Below are positions 25,764 through 38,668 of a DNA stretch of 64,000 nt, one piece after another. The notes beneath the pieces were generated by a model. That model saw only the letters and a program-made list of their open reading frames with translations, made no database searches and was not told where the DNA came from. Within the stretch, counting starts at the first letter, position 1. The number at the start of each line of letters is the position of its first letter. Source of the stretch: Aphrocallistes beatrix (Eukaryota; Porifera; Hexactinellida; Sceptrulophora; Aphrocallistidae); the NCBI GenBank assembly GCA_963281255.1, contig OY725495.1:3596001-3660000 (forward strand), written 5' to 3'. A program made the translations under genes and the position numbers.

Positions 25764-27265
25764 ATGCCCCTTTATGCTTCTAAGTTCATTTATAATACAT
25801 ATATGTATAGTTAATTGATAGGGTGGGGGAGCTTTTTAAATATTGATTAATATAACTTTTCGCGACTTATAATTGTAACTTTCTTATAGCAAAAGAAATG
25901 AACTTTCAAATAAGTGATCCCTGCTGCCATATAGCTTTTATTGTAGAGCATTTGGTTTTCTTTCCTTCCCCGGTTTGATGAGCTAGAAGTAATGCGTTAC
26001 GAGAGAGAACTATACCAAATTGTGACATATCAACCGTAAGAGGTCAAAGAATAAAGAGGGAGATGGTGTACATGAATCAATTGGGATTAACTACGTAAGC
26101 TTTGAACAGTCCTTCATATTATATTATAAATATTATTAACAAAGTTATGAATCGCTTGCGATTATATCTAACTCAACTAATAATACACTCCAAAATGGTT
26201 GGAGTCAGCTTGATTTTCAACAATTCGGATGGAAGAATACACCTGTTATCAAGTAAATATTTTTCTAGAATCAACATATTCTTCAAACCGAATTGGTTAA
26301 TTGTTTACTAGCATCTGGTTGTTAGGATGCTTCAATCAATGATGTAGGACTTCCAAAACTAGAAAAATTACTAAGAGAGTTCTCTCCAAAATAAATTCTC
26401 ATTAAACTCAGATATGGCCCTTGATTGTGTTGCCAAAATTGTCTGTCTCTTAAATCAACGGAAAAGTTCCAAAATTACACTTTTAATGACTAGAAACAAG
26501 CTACAAATAGAAACTGAGGTTAATGGTTCGGTATTGAAAGTCCAAATATCCAATTTCAAAGTGTACAAAAGCAACTGGCAGGTGAAACATGTGTTATGGT
26601 AGTAGAACAGATATCATTGTGCGATGATAAGATTTAACTAATAAACTATTCATAGCGGAGAATTGGAATATATTACTTTCGGAGAAGTTACTTAATACTT
26701 CAGGAATACAAAGCAATATATGCTAACGGTCGAAATAACGTCTCCATCATCCGCTAAGGTATAAAAGGTAAAATGATGAATAATAGGATCATTCTGAATC
26801 TAAAGAAGCAGGAGAGATAAAGCAGAGCAATGATGAGGTGAGGAAACTATTTATCTTTGTTAATAAAACCATTCTCTGATACTACAGTTGTTATCTAATA
26901 GCGAGTGAATTATAAATCTACATTTCTACTGATCGTATCCATTTCTGGGTTTCATGGTATCGCAATTGTTCTAGAAAATTCAAGCAAAATGAGAAGACGT
27001 AAATCGATCAAAATAATTTAGGAACTAAATGAATTCTAGCGCAACGTTCTATTACCAGTATAATTGTAAGAAAATATGCAACACATTTCAATGAAATGAG
27101 TGTTTTGACACTTCTCAATGTTCTAAAAACCGAAAACCTCCAGGAAATATCCCTTTTTCGTGACCTTAAATTGAACATAACGTCGTATTTTCACTATCAA
27201 TTAATTATTCGTAATCACCTCTAATTCTAACAATAAATTGAAGTCACAGAGACCTACATTGCAAT
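25764..27265. other. Intergenic 1.5 kb between PSMB2 and TUFM
   Basis: AT-rich. A 62-codon plus-strand frame (26414-26602, MALDCVAKIVCLLNQRK) is the only coding-like object. It has no recognisable domain and neutral base composition, so I do not call it a gene. PSMB2 promoter and TUFM 3' UTR must lie here. Confidence 0.4.
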
Positions 27266-29677
27266 CTAAGTGTATATTTTAGTCACGATTCCAGTGGCAA
27301 TCGTACGCCGCCCGTCCCTAACTGTGAACCGCATTCCTTCCTCGATAGCGAGCGGTGTGATAAAATTGAAAAGAAGTTCGATATTCTCTCCCGGCATCGC
27401 CATTTCCTTTCCTTCCTGGAACTTCTCAACCGAAGCAGACACAGCGGCCATCCGCGAATAGACGACGGGCTTGTAGCCTTGCAAGAAGGGACCGGCACGA
27501 CCGCCTTCTTCCGCTGAGAGCACGTACATCTTCACATCCGCCTTTTTCGCCATTTTCACGGTCCCGGGTTTAACCAGGACAGTCCCTCTCTTGATTATTT
27601 CCCGCTTCATCCCCCGACACAGCACGCCCACGGAGTCTCCGGCCATGGCCCTGGGGACTTCTTTGTGGAACATTTCGATCTGAGTTATGGTCGTTTTAAA
27701 TTTTCCCTTCTTTCCAATCAGTTCGGCGTCATTTCCTTTCTCGATGATGCCATGCTCTATCATCCCCACTACTACCGTACCTCTGCCTTTGATTAACACG
27801 GCCTTATCTACATTCATGAAAAAAGGTTTGTCTACAACACGCTCTGGCATCCTGACATAGTTGTCCAGGGTATCGACCAGTTTCAAGATGGAGTTCTTTC
27901 CTTTCTCTGGTTCTATATCCTTGAGCGCGTATACAGCAGAACCATGGATGAATGGGATCTTATCGCTATCGTATCCATGCATTTCTAACAGCTCCTTCAC
28001 TTCCAGCTCTACCAGCTCCACTATTTCCATGTCGTCCAGTGTGTCTGTCTTGTTGATGTACACTATCAGATCCTCTACGCCGATCTGTTTGGCTAGAGTC
28101 ACGTGCTCTTTGGTTTGAGGCATGACTCCGTCCGTAGCAGCTACCACTAGGATAGTGCCGTCCATCTGGACAGTACCTGTTGGGGAATGTTAATTCAGAG
28201 GGAATCCTGGTTCTATACAGTCAGGGTCGCTTAATATGAACATTCATTTATTATGAACTAACTTCCTGGTCCCAATTTCATTTTTTAGATAGGATTTGTA
28301 TTGAATCAGGTTCGCTTAATATGAAATATCTCTATTATGAACAGATTTTTAGGTCCCCGGAGGTTCACAATAAGCGACCCTGACTGTATTTAGTGTTGCT
28401 TCATATCACTTCTCTGGTTTTATTCATTGAAAAGTTTCTTATACTATCTGAAATATTAAATTTTCATCAAAAAAGTACTTAAAGATAGAGAAAGAAACCC
28501 ATAAATAGGGTTGAGATTAAAGCGAGAAATAACGAGATAAAAGCGTTATATGTTATACGGAGCTATCCAGGGCGGGAAGAAGCGGTACGGTACCACTTCC
28601 ACACCAGTATTCTGGTATGGCAAAACCACAATTTTTCTGTACCACTTTCTTCAAAATATGCATTACAAATATGACACGGCACACTTTTTTCCGTTTGACC
28701 TTCAGTTTGCTTCCGCCGGGCCTGCAATCCTGTTTTAGTCGAACCTTCTAATCTCAATGGGGCCGTTCAAACGTTACGTAACGCAAAATCCTCTGATTTT
28801 AGACACTCCCTCCAAAGGGGCGGCGCTAGCGGGCTACGACAGGGTGGGCATCAGCGGGGCTAGAATCTGCCTGGGTGGGCAACTGAACTCATCAAAGTTT
28901 CTACTATTTATATCAGATAACAGTAAGAAATCTAAAGGTGGGCATCAGGGATAAATCCGCCACTGGCCCTCCCTATGTAACGCTTTTTGACCATCTTGTA
29001 ATACAACAATGATAGAGCTGTCCAGGGGTTTTTTTAAGGATTTGCTCAGAGGGCCCTGCAAAAGATTAGAGGTCCCTTACCTGGAATACTACATTTTATG
29101 ATATTCAGTACATTACGAATGAAAAGAAATTAGAGGTCCCTGAAGAGAAATTAGAGGGCCTTTGGGCCCTCTAATTTAGCTCAAAAAAACACTGGAGCTG
29201 TCACATGATAGAGCTGACACTTTGCTACCCCGTACCTCCCTTGGAAGCGCTACGTAACGTTTGAACGGGGCAGCTATGATAAGCACAGAGCCTACCTGAG
29301 ATCATGTTCTTGACGAAGTCTGCGTGTCCCGGGCAGTCTACATGTGCGTAGTTCCGTGTCTTGGACTGGTAATTGACAGTGGCAGCATTGATCGTGATCC
29401 CACGTCTCCGCTCCTCCTTCGCGCTGTCTATGCGATCGTAAGCCTGATAGGCAGCCAGCCCCTCGCTCTCCTGCACCTTGGTGATGGCAGAGGTGAGAGT
29501 TGTCTTGCCGTGGTCCACATGTCCGATAGTGCCCACCGTCACCCATGGTTTGTCCCGTTCTAAGGTTTGTACGTCAGTAGCGAAGGCAGCATTTGGGAAG
29601 TGAATTGAGGTTAGTTTCATTATGTTACTCGACTTGTAACGGAAAATGTTACGTGCGAAAAGTGACACCATTTGCAA
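27266..29677 (-). CDS. TUFM: Mitochondrial elongation factor Tu, two exons
   Basis: Exons 29677-29296 and 28176-27266 (ATCTCAG/GTAGGC, AACAG/GT, phase 1) give about 430 residues. The N-terminal ~40 residues are basic and lack acids ([18 protein letters not shown]), as a mitochondrial targeting peptide should be. The GTPase motifs are G1 GHVDHGKT, switch [12 protein letters not shown]3 [14 protein letters not shown]4 NKTD and G5-region GSAVYAL. Domains 2 and 3 follow ([48 protein letters not shown]). It delivers aminoacyl-tRNA to the mitochondrial ribosome. The intron (1.1 kb) holds two MITEs. Confidence 0.97.
28218..28386. mobile_element. pogo-like MITE, TA duplication, in the TUFM intron
   Basis: Inverted ends CAGTCAGGGTCGCTTAATAT and its near-complement (AATAAGCGACCCTGACTG), flanked by TA. 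A fragment of the same family lies at 6017. Confidence 0.8.
28759..29271. mobile_element. TIR element in the TUFM intron
   Basis: Left GGGGCCGTTCAAACGTTACG and right CGTAACGTTTGAACGGGG are inverted repeats of about 25 bp, and the enclosed 460 bp have no coding capacity. The TIR resembles the GGGNCGTTCAAAAATTACGT type known from IS4EU/ISL2EU elements, which is recall only. Two internal copies of a ttagaggtccct / agggccctctaattt motif form a smaller inverted repeat (about 29050-29180). Confidence 0.6.
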
Positions 29678-29844
29678 ACTAATTAATATTATATTTGGGT
29701 AAATAGGATTTGTAGGTTACATAAATCGAAAGTTGGCACCAAGGTCAGAACTCAGAGCACCCTATCCTCCTCCCGTAAAGTCAAGAATCTTGGATTGCAT
29801 ATTTTAGTTGTTGTTAAACCAAGAATAGACCCAGTGTGAAAGTG

Positions 29845-29888
29845 CCAATGGTCCCCCCGGGCGAGAAGTCACCCGGGGGGACCATTGG
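29845..29888. repeat. Perfect GC-rich hairpin, 17-bp stem, 10-nt loop
   Basis: CCAATGGTCCCCCCGGG, ten bases, then the exact complement CCCGGGGGGACCATTGG. It is striking against an AT-rich background, and its origin is unknown. Confidence 0.85.
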
Positions 29889-30432
29889 GACTCCTCACCC
29901 TAGTGCCACAAGTCCGGGGGATGCCTAGCACCATGACACCGAGATATCCCGGATTTAGTTTATCCCGTAACCCCGTTAAAATTGTTCCAGGAGACAAATA
30001 TTAACAGGGGAGAAATCCTATTTTTAAGGAGGAGGATCTGCTTTATTGTAGGACATAGATACCAAAAATGGTCTCAAATTCCAGATCTTACTTTTTTTAG
30101 GCTCGGGGGATCACTTTTAGCCAGGATAAATAGTCTCAGGACCAAACGTAATAATTCTGAAATATCTCAATGTCTATGTATGTAGATTGCGGAATTAGGC
30201 GCCACAGTTCTGAAGTTAGGATACCTTGTTACTAGAATCTTATTCGAACTATTACGATCCTGAAAATTCAAATGCCCAAGGTCCAGAATATATTTGAAAT
30301 AAGCATTTATTAAATTCCAGAATAATTTTTATAAATTAGGTTTACATATTTCCAGGAACAGGTATCGTAGTGCCAGGTGTCCTCCCCAGACTGCTGATCC
30401 TAGGATGAGTTCCCAGAACAGGTGACCCTAGG

Positions 30433-30580
30433 CAGCGCCGGCGCCACGGTTTTAGAAGTGGTCCGGTTTTTACCGAACCAAGCTGACCACTTTTTAAAAG
30501 TTGTCCAGTTTAACAGGACCAACCTGGGGGCACTTTTAAAAAGTGGTCCGGTTAAAACCGGACCAGTGCCGCCGGCCCTG
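30433..30580. mobile_element. GC-rich hAT-like MITE
   Basis: Ends CAGCGCCGGCGCCAC and the complement of CAGGGCCGGCGGCAC. Inside are several inverted and direct copies of AAGTGGTCCGGTT. No clean target duplication is seen. Confidence 0.6.
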
Positions 30581-31504
30581 CTAGGGTCAGCAGTCAGGAG
30601 GCCAGGGGACCACTGTCACTCCGACACATACCGCCTAATTCCGTAATTTAGGCACTGAGATTTAATTGTACCATTCAGTTCGGGAAATAGATAATCCCCG
30701 GCAGCTGTATACTAAGGTTATCCTCAATCAGAAAATTAAAAATTATCTTACAAAAGTGCTGGAATCTGTCCAATTTAGTAATTTGGAATTCATCATCATA
30801 GAATGAATTACTATAATTTGACTAAAACATTGTATTTGAGAACTGATTTTTTGCCACTTTAGTAATTGCATTTTCGTAAATAGATGATAGATTCACCTGT
30901 CCAATAGTCAAGTTCTTTAAAATAATTTCTAACTTTATTAATCAGTTCCTTCTCTACAATTTAATTAGTTGATGATATCTACAAATATACTATAAATAGA
31001 CAGAAAAAATTATTGCTAATCTACATTGAAAGCTTGATTTTGCTTGTCTAATTCGAAAAGACCAAGTTCCTGTACCTTGTATAAAAATGATTTGTGAAAT
31101 GGAACTAACAATCAATAATGATATTAGATAGATAGAAACACTAAAGTAATGGTTTCTTGAGCATGTTCTAAGTCTCCGAATATGAATATTCTATTAAATC
31201 CAAGTACTTATTAATCGTAGAATTGTTGATAATGGGTATCATGTTTTGAATGCGGTATTATTGCGGTTAAAATATAGAGGAATAATGCTCAAAAATTATT
31301 CTACATATTTTTTTCGTGTCTAATAGCATTGAAAAAGTTGAGATCACAATTATGATAAAATTTTTTCTCAAGATTTCTCTATCTGCTTCCTTATGGATGA
31401 ATCATGAATCCACTGACTCTTCTTCGATCGTTTATTTTATCGCTGTGATTTGAGAACATTATTGACTGCTGCAGACTTTGCTATATGTATATTTAATCGG
31501 TAAT

Positions 31505-31648
31505 GCGGAAATGGTTCGACTTTTCGAAAAAGGAAATAGTTCGAATTGTGGATTTAGGAAATAGTTCTTTCTTTTTATCATTAGGATCAATGGTGGGTTT
31601 TTTTTTGCAACTATTTCCTTTTTTGGAAAGTCGAACTATTTCCAGTTA
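31505..31648. mobile_element. Foldback element
   Basis: Left gcggaaatggttcgactttt and right gaaagtcgaactatttcc are inverted repeats of about 35 bp that include the word GGAAATAGTT twice per side. The spacer is short and AT-rich. Confidence 0.55.
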
Positions 31649-33574
31649 TCTAGTATAATTGGTATTCTTTGATTTTCACAAAATTCCAACCTTCTTAATT
31701 GGGTTTTTTCATGAATACGTATATTCCATTAAATGAGTGTTCCATGACCTGGCTCCATGTAAGGGAGTCCACTCTTTATACGAGGTTAATGAAAGGGAGC
31801 ACATGAATGGGATGAACATGCTATTGATGAAAAAAGCTGTGTGCTACTGCATTAGTTTGTTAGAGTAGTTCTACTAATTAGTATGATTTTTGCTCTCGCA
31901 CAATTACTTGTGTTGAAGACTTTGCAACAAGGTATAAATTCAATTTCCTACTATATTAGGTCATTCTGTTGTTCGTAGATATTTATGTTATCTGGTAGAT
32001 TCTAAACTTGTGATAAAGTATCGATATTATGGATTTCGACATGGCACAACATAGCTTCCCTCAGTTCCCTGTGTTGATTAAAGACTTTGTTTGAAAGCCA
32101 TATATTAGGAATAATTTCTATTCATGACTTCTCTCCGACATAGTCTCTATCCAACTAAAATTTGCCAGTAATAGTCTTAATGCTTGCAAACATTGGTTTC
32201 AATTGCTTTATAATGCGCTTTAACTGTCAAGTTTGTGATATCATAAATTTCATCAGATAATTAATTGTTCGTACATTATAGACCATTCTTATACTTTCAG
32301 GGAAGTGACAGGACATAGGCCATTCAGACTCTTTACATTATGCTGAATGACCTGGGTTTGATCATACCGTACAGGTTTCATGTATGAATGAGTCAATCCT
32401 TTATTCTTTGTATGTACAGCTGAAATATATGATTATATATTATATTAAAATAGTTTTAATTAATAATCAGTAACTTTACTTCGTGAATTAGAACTCTCTA
32501 GCTGCCTGCGTATAAGAAGTATACCTATACTATATGTAAACTTTTGCATGTGTTTCTTTTGCAATCAAATTTTTTGATTTACTCTGAATTTTAAATCGTG
32601 ATTTAAAATCAACATGGCGCAATTGTTCCAGTAAATTACGGTGGTTTTAATCATTTGAAGTTCTCTAAATGCTTGGAAATACGCTGAAATTATTTATAGC
32701 TTGAAAGCACCGGAATTTAATTGACTTGTTTCTATTATATTTTTGTTTCCACATAGAAATACTATTGGTTTCCTACATGAATGCCTCATGTACTCGAGAT
32801 AATTAAAGACTATTGTGTTCATCGGAAGATGGAATTCAAAACGTCTAATTTATTATCTACGTATATGAGTTTACAACTTCTATAAAAGGTCAAGTAGTCT
32901 TCTCTCGTGATATTATTAAAAAGATATTGTTGATAATTTTAGAATTTAAAATCGTAAGCTTAATTTCTGCTCGTATGCACAAAACATTAATTTGGAAAAT
33001 CATTTTAGTCACGCAATGATATAATTCTGTGTAGATATAACCAAATTGAATTATGGCAGTTTTGTATGTATCATTTGCGTTGCCAGTTCGTTCTAACTAC
33101 CTCATCTCTGTGCGATATCAAATAAGCTGATCGACAGTTCATTACGACTACAGATCTCTATCACCGGTTTAGTATATAATCTGTTAAAATCGTAGTATCT
33201 TATCTTCACAATTTACAAGTATTCTTTCTTTTATTAATTTGGCGATTCTTTATTTCAGATTGATAGAGATGTAAGTGTTTAGTACGTTTTAGGGTAGATT
33301 TATTGTCTAATAAATCGCTTGTGACAACGGGAAATACATGACACAGCTAATTTGTATCGAATCCTTACATGAAACTCGGTTCTATATAAGTATCTGGATG
33401 CATCTAATTTCTAACTCAGTTTCATTTGAAAAAATCGTTCATTCACGTATATTATTGAAAACAATTCTACAATCTCTAAACATTTCCGGGCAATTTCCTA
33501 ACTAATCACTATCCACCCGTTCTATTAGTTAGAATTATACTGATACTCTACTTCTCCATTCCCGTAGACACCTC

Positions 33575-36500
33575 ATGGCAACTCACAAGTACTCCCTGGG
33601 CTCCTCCAAGGACATCTCCATTACAGGACAGCATGACATTCAGCTACAGAGGTACCAGCGGAAACCGGGACGGGAATCGTTCGATGGGTCGCTCACCCTC
33701 TCCTACGAAGACTCGAGCGGAAGCACAGCCAACTCCCATTCCCAGCGCTTCTCCCACTCGGCTAGGATATTCCATGACGAGAACGAAGGGGAGAGTCCGC
33801 TGGAGAAAAACTTCCCCAAAAGCAGGTCAGAATACTTCAACACTGTCAACACGCAAAAAGCCCCTTATGGCACGCCAGCAAACAAAAACAGATACAAGAG
33901 GAAGAAACATTTCCGTGGACAGAACAAAAACTTAAAAAAGGTTTCCTCTCCCAACCTGTTCATTGACACGGAGGTTATAAAAATGTTTGGAAGTAGCCTT
34001 CCAAAGCTAGCCGACCATTACATTCGCGGCTTTTGTCACTTGGATCCTCAGAGCATCGCGATCGAGATAGAAGGGTTCTCTCCGGAAACAGTTTCAATCA
34101 AGTCTCCTGACACTTCCAACAATCCAAGCCCAGATCCATCTCGACAGCAGCACAACCAACCTGACAATGACGTCATCAGCGATACCAGCCTGATAGGCTT
34201 GAAGCCGCCCTACGTACTGGAGATTGATTCGGAGAGAGATCTTATCACGAAACCGGAGAGGATGTACTCCACGGATCCTGAAATGCTCGAAGCACTTTTC
34301 CCGACGGACGGCAATTCCCCAGATGATGGATTCCAATCCTTCGAACATCCGATTCAGTACTTAGACGCAGGTGCTGGTTACTATCGGAAATATTTTTGCG
34401 AAATGGAACACTCGAATTATTTCGGAGAGGACAAGGATCTCGGTTTTGTAGCGATATCTCTACGACGCGAGCACATCGTACGCTCCCTCAGCTTCTCAAA
34501 CACTCAGCCATTCGCGAAACATCCAAACTCCGGATACATGTACAGACTAATCGCCAGGAGTTCGAAACGGTTCTCCACTCTGAGGGGTACCATCCCAGAG
34601 GACGCTATCCCCTCGGGGGGCAGGCCCGGTGTGAAGGGGTTGTCCCATGTGGACATATTTGAGTACTGCCTGCCTACATTCTCTCTCTCCTCCCTCCTCG
34701 TGGGTAACAGCAGTGAAGCCACGCAGAAAATGCTGTGCAAGCTGGACGAACAGATGGTGAAGGACAGGTATCAGTTCGGAGTTCTCTTCTGTCGGGCTGG
34801 GCAGAGTCAAGAGGCGGAGTTCTATAACAACGAGGAGGGGAATGAAGCATTCACTGAGTTCTTGGAGACTATCGGTCAAAAGGTCACCCTTGAAGGCTAC
34901 ATGGGGCATAGAGCAAGCTTGGACACGACGAATAACACCACAGGGAAGTATTCCGTCACTAGCACCTTCCACGGGCTGCGTATAATGTTCCACGTCTCCA
35001 CACTGCTTCCATTCTCCTGTACCGATGACCAGCAGGTGGCACGAAAGCGACACATCGGGAATAACATTGTCACGATCGTCTTTCAAGAACCAGGCTCTCA
35101 ACCGTTTGACGTGAAGTCAGTCCAGTCACAAATGCAGCACATCTTCATTGTAGTCCGTGTTGCTAATCCTTGCACAGCATACACCGAGTATATCGTCTCG
35201 GTCTGCCGTTACCATGATGTAAGTACATTTGGTCCTTATTCAGTGCCAGGAGTGAGGTTTAAGCGTAACGCAGAGTTTCGTAGCTTTCTACTTACAAAGA
35301 TAATAAACGCGTACAATGCGGGAATGTACTCAGATTCATTCCTGAAGGTGCAGCTACCAGGAAGGAAGAACTACCTAAAAGACCTATTCCTGAACCACAC
35401 TACCTCCACCCCGCTCATAAGCAACAGCACGCTCAAAGGGAAGTTCGCCCAACTGTCCTCACGCCTGCAGTCGAAGTCCTCCCCCATACGGAGCTCTTGG
35501 GTGCACTCAGAGGGGACCATAACTTGGCCGGCGTTTGTTAGATTTGAAGATGTGATCGGCACGAGCGGTTCGAGTTGTTTCTCCTGCATACTCGGCTTGT
35601 CTAGTGACAATCTCTATGTATTGGATGTGATGAGTAAAGAGTTTTTGCTGGTTGTTAAGACTCAGAATGTTATCGCGTTTTCTGTTCAAGAAAGGTGGCT
35701 ACACCTGTTCTATGACAACAACTCTGTGCTGCACATCCGAACTGAAGAAAGACAAATTCAGGAAATCTTGAATCGGTTAGCAGTTATTAACAAAATCGCT
35801 TCGCAGACAATTCAGCTACAGATTTATTGGTATGGAATTGAAGACAAGAGTTTCACTTTTTCGCGAGGTGGCATGATAACTTTCGTTCAGGAGAGAACTG
35901 AGCCCTGGGCTACAGGGCTACGGAAGGGACAGAGGATTGTTCAAATTGAAGATGCATTTTTGACGAATAAGCCGAATGAGGATATTGTCAAGATAATGGA
36001 CGATTCGCCGAAACCGCTCACCCTTCATATCATCCCTGATAACTACTATCGTATTATAAAGAAAATACGACCATCTGCCCGATTCAATACTACTCTCTTA
36101 GATACCAGAATGTTCCTAAAGAATGAGAGAGAATTGAAATCACCGCTTGAAGATTTCAACCATTCTACGGATTCTCCGCTTGCTTCCATTGCAAAGCGTT
36201 TCTCTACATTTCCATCTAGATCTTCCCTGAAACGTAGATCCACACTCCATGACGGGATATTTCAGCCTCTAACATTCCAGACGAGTATCTCCCCTCCCCC
36301 CATACACGTCACTCCCACCTGCCCCAACCACTCACAGCTTTTCTCCCGTACTCTCTCCTTTCAAGCGGCTCTGAAAGGTCGTGACCATATAAGGTCAATC
36401 AGTTACGAATCACTAGCACATTCAGAGATTAGAGAGACGGAGAATGAAAATGCATTCCTTTCCGACTCTTACAATAGCACCGAACCTGAAAGCCTAGAAG

Positions 36501-37423
36501 CGAGCTTAGAGAATGCAGTGGGATCGCCAGGTGTCAAGGAGACCATGTTACTGGATAACATTCTAGAATTCGAATTCACTGATCAGTTCCTGGATTATTT
36601 CTCCGGGAACAAGCGAGGTAGCGTGTTCTCTGGTGAGAGCATTCCTGTCAGGAGGACTCACGCCACACTTGTCGAGAGTGACGAGGAGAATCCTACTAAA
36701 GAAGCTGATGACGTCACACCTCGCGCTAGCGGAATCGACTTCATCAACGATGCGGTGGATACCTTAGAGGCTATCGGGCCTGTAGAGCACATACGCTGCC
36801 CCGTGAGGCCCACCTTCCAAACCAAATTGCAGAGCTCCAAGCCGTACGGTGAGAGAGTGCATGCTGTGGTGATCCCTCAGACCGGAGAGAGAGAGCACGC
36901 TAGCACGGATGTGGATGATGACATGGGTGAATCGGCTGAAAAGCGAGACGCTACTGTTTCAGAGAAAGTTAAAGCTAAAGACTCGCACCGTCTATCCTTC
37001 AATGGGAATAACAACAATGAGGATAGTGAGAAGGAGAATAAGAAGGCAGATGAAGTGTTTACGGAGGAGGTTATCTGTCCTCAAATCCCTGATGGTGCAA
37101 TGACAATGCCGAGACGCCCAGCAAACACCTCTTCCAACCGAATCACTGCCAAGAACAGTGCGCCTCTCTACGGCTCCACCTGCTCCATCCTCCCTCCTGA
37201 TCCTAAGACGTTCAAGGACAAGCTGGCCATGTATGAGAAGCTGAGTTCTCAATCCCTCACCACCGAATCTCCCAAACCTAACACCGTCAATAAATCATAT
37301 TTCAACACCTTGCCACTGAAACCCGCGACACGCCCAGCTCTCTTGGCCAACACATTCTCTTCAGAAGACCATAATGACAATAATAACATCAACAATAACA
37401 ACAACAACAACAATAACAACAAT

Positions 37424-37474
<51 letters not shown>

Positions 37475-38668
37475 AACCATGATAGTAGTGAGTTATTCCA
37501 TATTTCAGGACAGGTATCGCATCCAAAGAGGGATAGCTTCGATTTAGAGTTGGAAGCTCTCCATTTCCCCGAGCATTTGCCTCCCTCCCACTCCACGCCA
37601 CAGACACACGTTCGCTCCCCCAGCCAGACCTTCCGCCAGATTGAGCTGCAGATGGCAGAGCTGCTGCAGCAGATCGAACATTCGTTCACGTCCAAGAGTG
37701 ATAGCAATTTCGATGAACTTTCCCAGTCGAGCGAGCATTCGAGCGGGCGTGTCAGTAGTTCTCAGCATCTGACGCCTAGCAGTGACTCGCTGAGCGATTA
37801 TTTCGCGGAGGATAGCATTTCTTATGCCAATAAAACTTCTACACCCAAGCATTTGGGAGAAATAAAGCCATTGACAGATCTGTTAGCTGAATTCCCTACT
37901 TCGGATGATGAAATTATCAATCACTCTCCAACCAATAGACAGAGTAGGAGGTATTCAATCTCACCTGGAGACTTCATTCCGCCATTTTTCACACCTCAAT
38001 CGAGTGGTTATGATTCTAACATCAACGGTGCCAATCTTCTCCCAACCAGAAGTTTCCCTTCCAGTTATAACTCAGAACCGAATATCGAGTCTCAGATCGA
38101 GAAGTTACCTACTTCCTCAGAATCATTTCCAGATTTGCATTCCACTGTCAACTCCCAATCACCCCAAAGTGACAGCTTCGAAATTAGACAATCGACGAAG
38201 AAGAAGTCTTTCTTTTCAAGATACTTCACATTTCGTTCTTCTAAAACGAAGCAGACGGATTCTTCACAGAACATTTCAGACTCTCCATCTCATGGCTTGT
38301 TCCCTGCTCTACCCGAGAGCCCTTCAAGAGGAAATATAATCATCAAATCGCGGAAAGTAGCAAATACCGGCATTAAAGTGTTTACAAGCGAAGATCTTAG
38401 TAAACCTAAACGCCACAAAAAGCTTCATTTCAGTAGTTTTAGAACGAACTCACGCCCAACCATCTCCAAGCAGAGTAAAGTGATTCTAGATGAAGATGCG
38501 AGCACAGGTGACCACGGGTTATTGAGATCTCAGTCTCTACAGTTCCAAGACTCACAAGACGGCTCAACACTAACCACACACACATCCACACTCAACGGTT
38601 CCACAGAACACCAGCCGTATGAGCTAGCTACGAGTGATAACAACGTCACAACTGATCGTGTAATATGA
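33575..38668 (+). CDS. SIPA1-like Rap GTPase-activating protein with PDZ domain
   Basis: A single 1,697-residue coding exon; the DNA just before the ATG carries an acceptor (CCCGTAG), so a 5'-UTR exon lies upstream. Residues ~360-590 are the RapGAP domain: YQFGVLFCRAGQSQEAEFYN, FTEFLETIGQKVTLEGYMG, KRHIGNNIVTIVF (with the catalytic Asn thumb of the HIGN motif, ~491) and VANPCTAYTEYIVSVCR. A PDZ domain follows at ~750-820 (FTFSRGGMITFVQER, ATGLRKGQRIVQIED). This order is that of SIPA1 and SIPA1L1-3. The rest is Ser/Thr-rich and probably disordered, with a 30-odd residue Asn run near 1268-1301. Expected role: switching off Rap1/Rap2 at adhesion sites. It lacks introns in the coding part, unlike vertebrate homologues. 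Confidence 0.93.
37378..37475 (+). repeat. (AAC/AAT)n trinucleotide run encoding polyasparagine
   Basis: About 33 codons, mostly AAC with some AAT, inside the SIPA1-like coding exon. Mixed synonymous codons reduce slippage. The length probably varies between individuals. Confidence 0.95.

Larger units (their letters stand above)
29678..33574. other. 3.9-kb gene-free AT-rich region upstream of the SIPA1-like gene
   Basis: No protein-like frame on either strand. It holds the hairpin at 29845, a GC-rich MITE at 30433 and a foldback at 31505. From 30700 to 33500 the DNA is plain and AT-rich. A possible donor (gagatGTAAGTG near 33270) and the acceptor CCCGTAG at 33561-33567 suggest that a 5'-UTR intron of the downstream gene lies here. 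This would make the region its promoter and leader. Confidence 0.4.

Noticed and set aside
26414-26602. 62-codon frame MALDCVAKIVCLL...
   Set aside because: It has no recognisable domain, the composition is like the surrounding AT-rich DNA, and there is no sign of splicing or neighbours, so it is probably a chance frame.
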